55,050 bases of DNA from an uncultured Clostridia bacterium (GCA_947628655.1 CANRAS010000012.1:1-55050); one strand, 5' to 3'; positions 15,947-26,016 are shown, counted from the stretch's first letter. The notes: generated by a model not told the origin, from the sequence alone. Translations and numbers: made by a program.

Positions 15947-17179
15947 TTATTTTAAACTATTCACCGCCGATAAAACATCATCAAACCGCACCCAATAATC
16001 GCTTTCGGAATTGAGAGGGTCTTTGCATACACGCAGAACTGCATCGCCTTTCATATCGGTGTATATGGTTTGAATTTTGTCCGTAATGTCTGGGAAATTT
16101 ATAAAATGCAACTTGCCTGTTTCATCATCGAAAACGCAGATCATATCCAATGTCGGCGAGGAATAAGAACCCGCCCTGAACATAACATATCTGCCGTCGA
16201 TAACGCCGTCGTGATACCGTTCGCCGATTGAGTAATCCGCGCTGACTGTGAAAACCTCGTGCGTGTTTTTGTCAATTACTGCGATTGTCGGTCTGTCGCC
16301 CTGCACATAAACACGCTTGTTGTAATACTGAAGTATAATGTGATTTTCCGTTACCGTAAGCCCGCATAGAGGTCTGTCCGCGTATTCGGCGGGGAGAGTT
16401 ATCTGCTGTTCGTAAAACGCTTTTCCGTCGGAATTAAGCGTTGTTATCGTGACAATGCTGTTGTCACCGCTGTTTTTGCACATTGCCAAATAAATTTCAC
16501 CGTTATAGCAAGCCATCTGCGGGTTGTTGTCCCACGTTTTTTTGTCTAACTGCGCTTTATAAATCAGTTCGCCCGCGCCCTCGTCCGTGTTGTATTTGTA
16601 CAGCACGGTTTCGTGTATGTTGGCATTGACCGCGTTGGGGTCGGAAAAAATAATCAGTTCGCTGTCGCTTAGCTGTGAATATTTGTTTTGAAAATTATGC
16701 GATTCAAAGTCAAAGCATTGCTGTTCTTTGCCGACAGCGCCGAAATACAGATGATTATAGCATACGCCGTCAGCAAAGTCAGTCGGCGGGTCAGCCATAT
16801 AATAACCGCAAACCGTGTGGTTTAACACAGAGCCGTACTTGAGTCCATAATGCAGAATATCCTCGCGTTCGCCCGTGGTTCTCGAAACTGCCGTCACGGT
16901 ATTGGGAAATTCTTCGGTTACGAAATAGTAATAGTTGTTGTCCATAGCGTCGAGAAATTCATTATCCTCGTTGAAACGCTCGCCCTGCCCGTGAATAAAA
17001 TCGACAGAGTACTTCAGCTGTCCGACTTGCAAAGCGGGTTCTTCGGCAATTGAACTTTTAAAGAGCGTTATCTGAAAGTTGCTTTCATCGCCGATTTCGC
17101 TCGACCCGCCCTTAGAACAGCCTGTCAATGCAAGACAAATTACTGCGCTTGAAATTAAAAGTGTTTTAAAGTTTTTCAT
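15947..17179 (-). CDS. Lipoprotein of unknown function
   Basis: A 410-residue protein with a clear lipoprotein signal peptide (MKNFKTLLISSAVICLALTGC). The remainder has no motif I recognise. Its alternation of short strands and loops with recurring hydrophobic-aromatic pieces (for example GEIYLAMCKN, VTENHIILQYYN, YVMFRAG) is compatible with a beta-propeller of outer-surface lipoproteins, but that is a guess from pattern alone. GGAGGGTATT precedes the ATG and a promoter lies at 17226-17254. Confidence 0.75.
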   Translation of the reverse strand: MKNFKTLLISSAVICLALTGCSKGGSSEIGDESNFQITLFKSSIAEEPALQVGQLKYSVDFIHGQGERFNEDNEFLDAMDNNYYYFVTEEFPNTVTAVSRTTGEREDILHYGLKYGSVLNHTVCGYYMADPPTDFADGVCYNHLYFGAVGKEQQCFDFESHNFQNKYSQLSDSELIIFSDPNAVNANIHETVLYKYNTDEGAGELIYKAQLDKKTWDNNPQMACYNGEIYLAMCKNSGDNSIVTITTLNSDGKAFYEQQITLPAEYADRPLCGLTVTENHIILQYYNKRVYVQGDRPTIAVIDKNTHEVFTVSADYSIGERYHDGVIDGRYVMFRAGSYSSPTLDMICVFDDETGKLHFINFPDITDKIQTIYTDMKGDAVLRVCKDPLNSESDYWVRFDDVLSAVNSLK

Positions 17180-17225
17180 AATACCCTCCTGAAACTATAA
17201 ATAAAAAGTAAAGTATATCAATTTT

Positions 17226-17254
17226 ATTTTATCATATGTTTTCAGCTATGTCAA
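17226..17254 (-). promoter_or_regulatory. Sigma-A type promoter for the 410-aa lipoprotein
   Basis: Minus-strand TTGACA, 17 bases, TAAAAT, about 45 bases before the start codon. Confidence 0.75.
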
Positions 17255-17338
17255 GATGTTCCGCGAAATTCTTTGCAGTAAACTGCACCTTCGAACACAT
17301 TACACTATTCACATCACACAAAAAAGGAGGGTATCTTT

Positions 17339-17602
17339 ATGTCAGCACGAAAAAAAATTACCGTTGAGGAGTATTTTCAAAAAAACCTCAGAAAGTTCAT
17401 TGATTTCGGCGTGCAGTTCGCTGACATCATCAGCGACAGTTCCTACATCTCCGCGCTTGCGGAACGCGACCTTGAAAAACTCGCTAAAGTTTGGAAACTC
17501 GTGTTTGAAATGCTCGGCGAAAACTGCTCCGAAAACGCCGCGGAAACGCTGTCACAGCTAATCGGCGAGTACAAACAGCTTGGAGGTGACGAGGACGAAT
17601 GA
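17339..17602 (+). CDS. Small protein coupled to the terminase (possible small subunit)
   Basis: An 87-residue acidic, mostly helical protein (MSARKKITVEEYFQKNLRK...). Its stop codon overlaps the start of the large-terminase gene (ATGA), which places it where phages carry the small terminase subunit. No helix-turn-helix of the usual TerS kind is visible, so the identification rests on position. AAAGGAGGGT gives a strong ribosome site; I see no convincing promoter. Confidence 0.6.
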   Translation: MSARKKITVEEYFQKNLRKFIDFGVQFADIISDSSYISALAERDLEKLAKVWKLVFEMLGENCSENAAETLSQLIGEYKQLGGDEDE

Positions 17603-18834
17603 TGTTTTCACCAAAGCAGGAACAGGCATTGCTCCTGCTGAAAAACGGAGAACTTCGGCGTTTAAATATCTTTGAGGGCAGCGTCCGCAGCGGAAAAACG
17701 CATATTTCAATGTTAATGTGGGCGTTTTGGGTCGCGGGTTCGCCGAAAGACAAGGCGTACCTGATGAGCGGTAAAACGCTTACTACGCTGAAACGAAACG
17801 TACTCGAACCGCTGAAAAATCTGCTCGGCGAATGTTTCTCCTACAGTATTGTCAAAAAAGAGGGGGAACTGTTCGGACGGCGCGTGTATCTTGAGGGCGC
17901 GGCGAACGCACAGGCGGAAAGCAAAATCCGCGGTATGACGCTTATGGGCGCGTATTGCGATGAACTTACGCTGTTTTCGGAGGATTATTTTGTAATGCTG
18001 TTATCACGGCTTTCTGAAAACGGAGCGAAACTTTTCGCGACAACCAACCCCGACGCGCCGTCGCATTGGGTAAAGCGCGATTATCTTGACAATCCGCGCG
18101 TTGATTTGCTGTCAATACGCTTTCAGCTGGAGGATAACATATTCCTGCCGAAAAAATATGTGCAGTCTTTGAAAAACGAGTTCTGCGGAGTATTTTACAA
18201 ACGCTATATTCTCGGCGAATGGGTCGCGGCGGAGGGCAGGGTTTACGAGAAATTCTCCGCTGAAAACATCCTTTCATCGGAGCAAATTGCGGGCAGACTT
18301 TCCGAGAACGGTCTTATGCTGTGCAACATCGGAGTTGACTACGGCGGGAACGGCAGCGCGTCGGCGTTTGTGCTGATAGGCGTTGACAAGGGTTTTCGCA
18401 GTTTGTATGTCTTGGCGGAGTATTACGACAAGAAAAACCGTTCAGCGGAAAGCCTGATAAACAGTTTTGCGGAATTTTGCGAACGCGGAAAGAAACGTTT
18501 CCCAATGCTCCAAACCGCCTATTGTGACAGCGCCGAACAGCTTTTGATAAAGAGTTTTCGGCAAGCGGTAAGAACCAGCGGGATTGAAGTAAAGAACGCG
18601 CTGAAAAAGCCGATAAACACGCGGATAAATATGCTCAGCCGTCTGATAGCGGGGGGCAGATTTTTCGTAAGCGACGAGTGTCCGCACGTTATTGAGGCGA
18701 TAAGCGGTGCGGTCTGGGACGAGCGCGACGTTCACAAGGACGTAAGACTTGACAACGGCACATCGAACATCGACAGCCTGGACGCGCTTGAATACGCGTT
18801 CGAGAGGTTGGAAAGGCAATTGTTTGCTTTTTAG
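17599..18834 (+). CDS. Phage terminase large subunit (PBSX-type TerL)
   Basis: The 411-residue protein is full length for this family and shows both terminase domains. The packaging ATPase has Walker A GSVRSGKT at 27-34, Walker B LMGAYCDE near 115, and the coupling motif FATTNPD. The C-terminal nuclease has the acidic residues expected of an RNase H-like fold in NIGVDYGG, AYCDSAE and NIDSLDALEYAF. TerL cuts and pumps phage DNA into proheads. No portal, capsid or tail gene is near, and the downstream region is repeats, so this is an orphan or the end of a decayed prophage, yet the frame is intact. Confidence 0.92.
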   Translation: MMFSPKQEQALLLLKNGELRRLNIFEGSVRSGKTHISMLMWAFWVAGSPKDKAYLMSGKTLTTLKRNVLEPLKNLLGECFSYSIVKKEGELFGRRVYLEGAANAQAESKIRGMTLMGAYCDELTLFSEDYFVMLLSRLSENGAKLFATTNPDAPSHWVKRDYLDNPRVDLLSIRFQLEDNIFLPKKYVQSLKNEFCGVFYKRYILGEWVAAEGRVYEKFSAENILSSEQIAGRLSENGLMLCNIGVDYGGNGSASAFVLIGVDKGFRSLYVLAEYYDKKNRSAESLINSFAEFCERGKKRFPMLQTAYCDSAEQLLIKSFRQAVRTSGIEVKNALKKPINTRINMLSRLIAGGRFFVSDECPHVIEAISGAVWDERDVHKDVRLDNGTSNIDSLDALEYAFERLERQLFAF

Positions 18835-19058
18835 TAATTCCAGCCCGCGTTATCACTGCCCGCCAACGGCTAAATATCACCCGCGCCCTCCCGCCGTTGG
18901 CGGGAGGGCGCAAAAACAATTCCAAACGTTCTCCACGCCGCAGGCGGGGAGAACGCATAAATACAGCAAATTCCCCGCAGACGGCGGGGAACGGCTTTAC
19001 TAAACACCTTGCATTGTACACTATAAACTATTGACAGGCGGGGAACGCTTTTTACTGT
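18835..19058. repeat. Intergenic hairpins
   Basis: Three palindromes near 18885 (CGCCCTCCCGCC/GGCGGGAGGGCG), 18925 (CGTTCTCCACGCC/GGCGGGGAGAACG) and 18968 (TTCCCCGC/GCGGGGAA), then an ACT-phased tract (19020, 19027). No gene visible. Confidence 0.75.
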
Positions 19059-19265
19059 TCACTTGTAAAATTCGGGGCGGTCGGTGCGTTCTAGGAGATA
19101 ATCAATCGAAACTTGAAAATAGTCGGCGAGCATTATCAGCGTGTGATAATCCGCTTGCCGTGTGCCGTTTTCGTAACGGCTTATCGTATTTTGGTTCATA
19201 TTTAAATCCATAGCCAGCTTTAACTGCGTAATCCCGCGCGCACGGCGCAATTCCTTTAATCTCAT
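19059..19265 (-). CDS. XRE-family helix-turn-helix regulator
   Basis: A 68-residue single-domain Cro/C1-type repressor: LKELRRARGITQLKLAMDLNMNQNTISRYENGTRQ contains the full HTH with the conserved RYENG. The start is set at the ATG at 19265; a TTG one codon earlier is possible. Its promoter (19307-19335) is consensus and overlaps a perfect inverted repeat, so autoregulation is likely. No obvious target gene is adjacent other than the terminase on the other side of the repeats. Confidence 0.9.
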   Translation of the reverse strand: MRLKELRRARGITQLKLAMDLNMNQNTISRYENGTRQADYHTLIMLADYFQVSIDYLLERTDRPEFYK

Positions 19266-19298
19266 CAATCAAAACCCCGCAAAACCTATAAAAACCCC

Positions 19299-19335
19299 TT
19301 GACAATATTATACCACATATTTCTTCGATTGTCAA
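19299..19335. promoter_or_regulatory. Candidate operator, TTGACAAT...ATTGTCAA
   Basis: Perfect 8-bp inverted repeats (19299-19306 and 19328-19335) straddle the promoter; the right arm contains the -35 box and the left arm lies just past the -10. This is a typical arrangement for a dimeric repressor site. Confidence 0.55.
19307..19335 (-). promoter_or_regulatory. Consensus sigma-A promoter of the HTH gene
   Basis: Minus-strand TTGACA, 17 bases, TATAAT. All twelve box bases match consensus. Confidence 0.9.
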
Positions 19336-19456
19336 TAATTAGGCGGGATTAAAAGGCATATCGTTGCCTCGACGTAGGCAAGCAAAAATTGCGCTGTTAG
19401 AAGTACGCGAGTTATCCGCTTTGCGGATAGCCCTAGCGCGTGAATACGGCGTTGCT

Positions 19457-19544
19457 CGTCGCGGGGGGCGTTTTCTCGCGCACCCCTCATTCTCCGCGCC
19501 CATACGGGCGCGGAGAATTTAGGGGCGCACTCGAAAACGCGACG
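19457..19544. repeat. Long nested hairpin
   Basis: The apical stem is a perfect 13-bp pairing (19489-19501 with 19506-19518, loop ATAC). Outside it, CCCCT pairs with AGGGG, CGC with GCG, GCGTTTTC (19468-19475) with GAAAACGC (19533-19540), and CGTCGC with GCGACG, giving a nested arm of more than 30 pairs with small bulges. Confidence 0.8.
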
Positions 19545-19627
19545 GTTCACCGCTTGAAATTCGCATTCGCGAATTTCCCCGCCTGACGGCGGGGGCGTTT
19601 GGCTAACGCCAAACGCGCGGTGAACCG
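19543..19627. other. Perfect three-armed cloverleaf structure
   Basis: An 11-bp closing stem (19543-19553 with 19617-19627) encloses three hairpins: GAAATTCGC/GCGAATTTC (19556-19564 with 19569-19577), CCCGCC/GGCGGG (19578-19583 with 19588-19593) and CGTTTGGC/GCCAAACG (19596-19603 with 19608-19615). All stems pair perfectly. It is not a tRNA. It could be a folded RNA or a DNA element able to form a branched cruciform. Confidence 0.75.
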
Positions 19628-19633
19628 CGAGGA

Positions 19634-19911
19634 GCCTGCAAAACCGCTCTAGGTAGCTTTTGGCGCTCGGAATGCCACCGGCATTCCGAGCGCGGAGAGG
19701 TCGCTTTAAATCAACCGTTCCGCGCACTTCGTGCGCTCCACTAGGCGCAAGGGGAAAGCCCTCTATCGCAAGGCTAGCGTTGACCGCTTGCGGTCAACTC
19801 CCCCTCTGGACTCCCGCAGCCTTTAGAAAAGGCTGGCAAAACTTTCGCTTGTCTACGGCGAGGACGTTTACAGTTCGTTCTTTCCAACGTTGCGACAAGC
19901 GCAGGGGCGTA
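19634..19911 (+). repeat. Three-copy multi-hairpin element, copy 1
   Basis: This copy starts GCCTGCAAAACC..CTCTAGGT, then has the signature hairpin with a 14-bp stem and 3-base loop (19663-19693), the motif ACCGTTCCGC with a GCGCAC-TTC-GTGCGC hairpin (19722-19736), TCCACTAGGCGCAAGGGG, a variable TTGACCGC/GCGGTCAA hairpin, then GGACTCCCGCAGCCTTT..AAAGGCTGG and ACTTTCGCTTG. It ends with CCAACGTTGCGACA, shared with copy 3. Open frames across it are not conserved among copies. Confidence 0.85.
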
Positions 19912-20019
19912 TTGACTTAAATACAATCTTTCTGTCCGCCGTAGGCGGACACTTAAACTAACTACTAACAACTATTCTCTAGCAACTGCGCCCTCTCTTA
20001 CCTCTTACTGCTTACCTCA
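19912..20019. repeat. Repeats upstream of the ATP synthase terminator
   Basis: A TGTCCGCC/GGCGGACA palindrome near 19935, an inverted TAGNNNN array with CTA at 19958, 19965, 19972 and 19979, and a CTTACCTCTTACTGCTTACC tract. No gene visible between 19335 and 20060. Confidence 0.75.
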
Positions 20020-20045
20020 AAAAACAACACCCCGCGGACGCGGGG
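20020..20045 (-). terminator. Intrinsic terminator of the ATP synthase operon
   Basis: On the minus strand a CCCCGCG-TC-CGCGGGG hairpin (20030-20045) is followed by TGTTGTTTTTT, 15 bases beyond the atpC stop codon. Confidence 0.8.
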
Positions 20046-20060
20046 CGTTTGTTTATCCGA

Positions 20061-20462
20061 TTAGTTAAACTGCGAGGTATCAATTCTGTTAAGCGCGCGT
20101 TTGAGCTTTGCCTCGGCTAGGAGAAGTTCCTTGTCGTCCTTCGCTGCCTTTACGCGGTCCTCCGCGGCGGCTTTGGCGGCTTCGGCTCTCGCTACGTCTA
20201 TCTCGTCCGCCCATTCGCAGGTCTGAACAAGTATTACTGTCTTGTCCTTTGATACCTTTATAATTCCGCCCGATGTTGCCGCGCGCCGAAACTCGCCGTT
20301 CATCATTATCCGCATTTGCCCTATCGCAATCGCGGCGCAGTACGGCTCGTGTCCGTTCAGTATTCCCACATCTCCGACTGTCGTGCGGACGATTATCTGT
20401 TCGGTTTCACCGTCAAATACCGTCTTTTCGGGCGTGATAATCTGTAATTTAAAAGGTGTCAT
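20061..20462 (-). CDS. atpC: ATP synthase F1 epsilon subunit
   Basis: The 133-residue protein has the usual two parts: an N-terminal beta-sandwich (LQIITPEKTVFDGETEQIIVRTTVGDVGILNGHEPYCA, the canonical epsilon signature) and a C-terminal helical hairpin (about 85-130, VARAEAAKAAAEDRVKAAKDDKELLLAEAKLKRALNR) that can inhibit ATP hydrolysis. It joins gamma to the c ring as part of the central stalk. It is the last gene of the operon, 31 bases after atpD, followed by an intrinsic terminator. Confidence 0.97.
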   Translation of the reverse strand: MTPFKLQIITPEKTVFDGETEQIIVRTTVGDVGILNGHEPYCAAIAIGQMRIMMNGEFRRAATSGGIIKVSKDKTVILVQTCEWADEIDVARAEAAKAAAEDRVKAAKDDKELLLAEAKLKRALNRIDTSQFN

Positions 20463-20493
20463 TTAAGCAGTCCTTTCTTGGCAAATTACGGCG

Positions 20494-21915
<1,422 letters not shown>

Positions 21916-21936
21916 TTAGGAATTGCTGTCCTTTTG

Positions 21937-22776
21937 TCAGTTCGACTGCGCTGACGCGCCCGAAACGATGTCGATGATTTCGGTCGTTATGCTCGACTGC
22001 CGCGCTCTGTTGTAAAGCAATGACAAATGCTCCGTCATAGCGTCGGCATTGTCTGTCGCCGCCTCCATTGCGGTACGGCGCGCGCCTTGTTCGGACGCGT
22101 AGCTTTCAACAATGGCGCACATCAGCAGGCTTGCGGTAAATCGCGGAACAATGCGGTTAAAGACCGCCTCAGGCGACGGGTCGTAGGTCATAGAACCCTC
22201 GACTTCCATTTCCTGCGTGTTCAGCGGGAGCAGCTGCATAGTTTCGGGCTGCTGCGACATTGACGACACGAACATCGTATAGAAAACGTGAACCTCGTCA
22301 ACACTCCCGTCCGCGAACATCTTCAGCGCCAGATCCGTTATATCCTGCGCCGTGCCGGGCTTTATGTCCTCGGCGATATTCGCGAAACTCGCGACTATAT
22401 CATAACCGCGCTTTTGGAAATACTCCGCGGCTTTTCTGCCAATAGCGATTATCTTCGGCTTTTCCGCGTCGTTTTCATGGGCGGACGCCGCCATTTTCAG
22501 CACGTTTGAATTATATCCGCCCGCAAGTCCTCTGTCGCCCGCGATAACGATAAACAGCTTTGACTTCACCTCGCGCTTTACCGTGTACACCGTCGAGAAG
22601 TCATCGTTTGCGGACGCTATCTCGCACATCGTTTTGTACAGCTCGTTAAAATAGGGGCGGGTCTGCTCCGCGCGCGCTTTCGCCTTGCGGAGTTTGCTTG
22701 ACGCCACAAGCTGCATAGCGTTTGTAATCTGCTTTGTAGAACCTACAGACTTTATACGCCGCTTTATGGCTTTCAT
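21937..22776 (-). CDS. atpG: ATP synthase F1 gamma subunit
   Basis: The 279-residue rotor shaft shows the conserved N-terminal helix (MKAIKRRIKSVGSTKQITNAMQLVASSKLRKAKARAEQ), the central GDRGLAGGYNSNV segment, and the C-terminal helix (SEQGARRTAMEAATDNADAMTEHLSLLYNRARQSSITTEIIDIVSGA). The ribosome site (AAGCGGAAAT) is weak. A 41-residue ORF separates it from atpA, where most genomes have none. Confidence 0.97.
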   Translation of the reverse strand: MKAIKRRIKSVGSTKQITNAMQLVASSKLRKAKARAEQTRPYFNELYKTMCEIASANDDFSTVYTVKREVKSKLFIVIAGDRGLAGGYNSNVLKMAASAHENDAEKPKIIAIGRKAAEYFQKRGYDIVASFANIAEDIKPGTAQDITDLALKMFADGSVDEVHVFYTMFVSSMSQQPETMQLLPLNTQEMEVEGSMTYDPSPEAVFNRIVPRFTASLLMCAIVESYASEQGARRTAMEAATDNADAMTEHLSLLYNRARQSSITTEIIDIVSGASAQSN

Positions 22777-22821
22777 ATTTCCGCTTGCTATAATATCACC
22801 CCCAAAGATTTTTTATCACCA

Positions 22822-22947
22822 TTAGATGTTGTCATCGGTGGTGATGTATTTTACTTTCTTCTCGATGTAAAGCCACGACACCGCGATTGCCGACGCCACC
22901 GCGATAACCGTTGCGACTATGCCGAGAACGAATGATGCCGTTTTCAT
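22822..22947 (-). CDS. 41-aa single-helix membrane protein inside the ATP synthase operon
   Basis: A small reading frame between atpA and atpG with a strong ribosome site (AAAGGAGTTCC) five bases before the ATG. It starts MKTASFVLGIVATVIAVASA; about residues 5-28 form one hydrophobic helix, followed by a charged, probably cytoplasmic tail (EKKVKYITTDDNI). It starts 19 bases after the atpA stop and ends 45 bases before atpG. I do not recognise it as a known Fo or assembly subunit; it is unlike c, AtpI or AtpZ. Position and translation signals argue for a real gene with a role at the ATP synthase, which is inference. Confidence 0.75.
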   Translation of the reverse strand: MKTASFVLGIVATVIAVASAIAVSWLYIEKKVKYITTDDNI

Positions 22948-22966
22948 AATGGAACTCCTTTCGCCG

Positions 22967-24475
22967 TCATTCCGAATACGATTGAGCAAAACTCGTGAGC
23001 AGTTCTTTAAGAGCCTCCTCGTTTTGCTCGGAGAGTACTTTCTCGTTTCTTATTCCCTCAAGAATTTCGGGAGCGTTCGCGCGGATATGCTCGATCAAGT
23101 CTTTCTGATACTGCTTTATCATCGGCACGGGAATTGGCGCTAGGAAATTGTTTACAACCGCGTAGATGATAACGACCTGTTCCTCCACGGCAAGCGGAGA
23201 ATTTTGGTCTTGCTTTAAGACCTCCACGATACGTTCGCCCTTTGCAAGGCGGTCTTTCGTGTCCTTATCGAGGTCGGAGCCGAACTGCGAGAAACTTGCG
23301 AGTTCGCGGTACTGCGAATAGTCGAGTTTCAGCTTGCCCGCGACTTTTTTCATTGCCTTTATCTGCGCGTCGCCGCCGACACGGGAAACCGATATACCGG
23401 GGTTTACCGCGGGACGAACGCCCGAATTGAACAGTTCTGTTTCAAGGAATATCTGACCGTCGGTTATTGAAATAACGTTTGTCGGGATATACGCCGAAAC
23501 GTCGCCCGCCTGCGTTTCGATTATCGGCAGAGCCGTAAGCGAACCGCCGCCGTATTCGCTGTTCATACGCGCCGCGCGTTCGAGCAGTCTTGAATGGAGA
23601 TAGAATACATCTCCGGGATAAGCCTCGCGTCCCGGCGGGCGTTTAAGCAAAAGCGACAGCGCACGGTAAGCGACTGCGTGCTTTGACAAATCGTCATAAA
23701 CGATAAGCACGTCCTTGCCCTGCTCCATAAAATACTCGCCCATAGCGCACCCCGCATAAGGCGCGATGTATTGCAGAGGGGCAAGTTCCGAGGCGGTGGA
23801 GGATACAACTATCGTATGCTCCATTGCGCCGTTTTTCGTGAGCGTTTCCACAACGTTCGCCACCGTCGAGTTCTTCTGACCGATTGCGACGTAGATACAA
23901 AGGCAGTTCTTGCCTTTTTGGTTAATTATAGTATCAATGGCGATAGCGGTTTTACCCGTCTGTCTGTCGCCTATGATAAGTTCGCGCTGACCTCTGCCTA
24001 TCGGTATCATAGAGTCAATAGCCTTAATTCCCGTTTGCAGAGGAACGCTTACGGGTTCGCGCGTGATGATACCCGATGCGATTTTTTCAATCGGGCGCGT
24101 TTCCTTTGCGAGGATACTGCCCTTGCCGTCGAGCGGCTGTCCGAGGGAGTTGACAACGCGTCCCAAAAGTTCTTCGCCGACGGGAACGGAAACGATACTG
24201 TTCGTCCGTTTTACGGTGTCGCCCTCCTTAATGCCCTTGTCCGAGCCGAGCATTACCGCGCCTACAAACTCCTGTTCGAGGTTCATCGCCATACACTGAA
24301 CGCCGTTTTCAAATTCGAGCAGTTCGTTCAGCATACACTTTTCCAAGCCCTGTATGCGAACGATACCGTCGCCTATCGTAACGACCGTGCCGACGTCGCC
24401 TAACTGTATTTTAGAGCTGTAGTTTTTTATGCGGTTCTTGATAAGACCCGTTATTTCATCGGGGCGTAAATCCAT
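22967..24475 (-). CDS. atpA: ATP synthase F1 alpha subunit
   Basis: A 502-residue regulatory nucleotide-binding subunit of F1, with P-loop GDRQTGKTA and the segments [28 protein letters not shown] and [14 protein letters not shown]. The start is placed at the ATG at 24475 ([19 protein letters not shown]), because AAAGGG lies nine bases before it and the product then aligns with the usual alpha N-terminus; an ATG three codons upstream is too close to that site. It is followed by the 41-residue ORF. Confidence 0.98.
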   Translation of the reverse strand: MDLRPDEITGLIKNRIKNYSSKIQLGDVGTVVTIGDGIVRIQGLEKCMLNELLEFENGVQCMAMNLEQEFVGAVMLGSDKGIKEGDTVKRTNSIVSVPVGEELLGRVVNSLGQPLDGKGSILAKETRPIEKIASGIITREPVSVPLQTGIKAIDSMIPIGRGQRELIIGDRQTGKTAIAIDTIINQKGKNCLCIYVAIGQKNSTVANVVETLTKNGAMEHTIVVSSTASELAPLQYIAPYAGCAMGEYFMEQGKDVLIVYDDLSKHAVAYRALSLLLKRPPGREAYPGDVFYLHSRLLERAARMNSEYGGGSLTALPIIETQAGDVSAYIPTNVISITDGQIFLETELFNSGVRPAVNPGISVSRVGGDAQIKAMKKVAGKLKLDYSQYRELASFSQFGSDLDKDTKDRLAKGERIVEVLKQDQNSPLAVEEQVVIIYAVVNNFLAPIPVPMIKQYQKDLIEHIRANAPEILEGIRNEKVLSEQNEEALKELLTSFAQSYSE

Positions 24476-24530
24476 TACATACATCCCTTTCTTAAATTTA
24501 GTTTGACGGAGATTTTAAAAAGCCCCTCCG

Positions 24531-25082
24531 TCAGGCAATAACCGAGCCGAGTTCTTTTGAAAGTTCGCTGAGCCTTGCCTTTACGCTGCCGTCATAGCGG
24601 CGGCTGCCGTAGTCTATGATAATTCCGCCGATTATCGACTTGTCAAGCCGTTCGTTTATTGTAACGGTCTTGCCTATTATCTTCGACATTTTATCGGAAA
24701 TCTTCCTCTTCATTTCATCCGAAAGCGGTATAGACGCGGTGACGGTTATCTCCGCAAGTTTCATCTTATCGTTGTAAAGTCCGCGGAAATGCTTTACAAT
24801 CCCGCCAAAGCAGTTCATTCTGCCCTTTTGCGCGAGTACGCACAGCAGATTGCGCGTAAGCGCGCTTACCCCGCCTTTTTCGGACATTTCTTCAATAAGC
24901 GCGAGTTTTTCTTCGAGCGGTACGGTCGGCGTTCCCATCAGCTTTATAAATTCGGGATTTTCCGAAAACACTTTTGAAAGCTCCGTAAGCTCCTCTAAAG
25001 TATCCGAAAGTCCGCCCTCGTTTTCTTCGCAGCAAAGACTGAAAAACGCGTCGCCGTAGACCTTGCAAGCGTTGTCGTTCAT
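24531..25082 (-). CDS. atpH: ATP synthase F1 delta subunit
   Basis: The 183-residue protein links the peripheral stalk to the top of F1. The N-terminal helical domain (ACKVYGDAFFSLCCEEN...LSKVFSENPEFIKLMGTPTVPLEEK) and the C-terminal signature near 135-175 (IGKTVTINERLDKSIIGGIIIDYGSRRYDGSVKARLSEL) are typical of AtpH/OSCP. It follows atpF after a 21-base gap. Confidence 0.96.
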   Translation of the reverse strand: MNDNACKVYGDAFFSLCCEENEGGLSDTLEELTELSKVFSENPEFIKLMGTPTVPLEEKLALIEEMSEKGGVSALTRNLLCVLAQKGRMNCFGGIVKHFRGLYNDKMKLAEITVTASIPLSDEMKRKISDKMSKIIGKTVTINERLDKSIIGGIIIDYGSRRYDGSVKARLSELSKELGSVIA

Positions 25083-25103
25083 AAAAATGACCCCTTTCCG
25101 CGC

Positions 25104-25643
25104 TTATTCAGCCGCTCCTACTTCGCTTAGGAACTGCGAGATTATCTCCTCGTTATCCGACGCGGAAATCTCTTTTTGAGCAACTTTTCCCGCCGCCATA
25201 ATAACGAGATCCGAAATCTGGTTCTTCACTTCGTTTAATGCCTGACGCTTTTCCCGCTCGATATTTTCCTCAGCTTTCGTGCGAATATCCGCAGCCTTTT
25301 GATTTGCCTCGTTCAATATCTCTTCCTCGCGTTTCTGCGCACGAAGGGTCGCCTGCTTGATTATCTCCGCCGCCTCGGCTTTTGCGTCCGCAAGGCGGTC
25401 GGTATATTCCTTTTGCGCAGCCTCAGCCTCTGCTTTTGCCTTTTCCGCGTCCGTTATAGCGGCGGCAGCCATTTCCTTGCGCTTGTCAAGAATTTTCCCG
25501 ACAGGCTTGAAAAGGAATATTCTAAAGATGAGGAAGATTATAAGCGTATTTATCAGCGTGAAAACTATCGTGCCGAGGTCGATTGACACGAGTGCCAAAT
25601 TGTTCTGCTGACCCGACGCCGCTTCACATACAAAATTAAGCAT
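25104..25643 (-). CDS. atpF: ATP synthase Fo b subunit
   Basis: The 179-residue peripheral-stalk subunit has one N-terminal membrane helix (about 24-45, GTIVFTLINTLIIFLIFRIFLF) ending in KPVGKILDKRKE, then a long Ala/Glu/Lys-rich coiled coil (about 55-150) that reaches the delta subunit. A GGAGGAGGAG ribosome site precedes it. Only one b-type gene is present, so the stalk is a homodimer. Confidence 0.96.
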   Translation of the reverse strand: MLNFVCEAASGQQNNLALVSIDLGTIVFTLINTLIIFLIFRIFLFKPVGKILDKRKEMAAAAITDAEKAKAEAEAAQKEYTDRLADAKAEAAEIIKQATLRAQKREEEILNEANQKAADIRTKAEENIEREKRQALNEVKNQISDLVIMAAGKVAQKEISASDNEEIISQFLSEVGAAE

Positions 25644-25677
25644 TTATGCTCTCCTCCTCCGATATGTTTCCCTTATC

Positions 25678-26016
<339 letters not shown>

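Noticed and set aside
19660-19920. Open frame across the structured element (with a loosely similar frame at 34033-34260)
   Set aside because: The shared short peptide (APLGARG) follows from shared DNA; copy 3 does not keep the frame, and the hairpin changes preserve pairing rather than codons.
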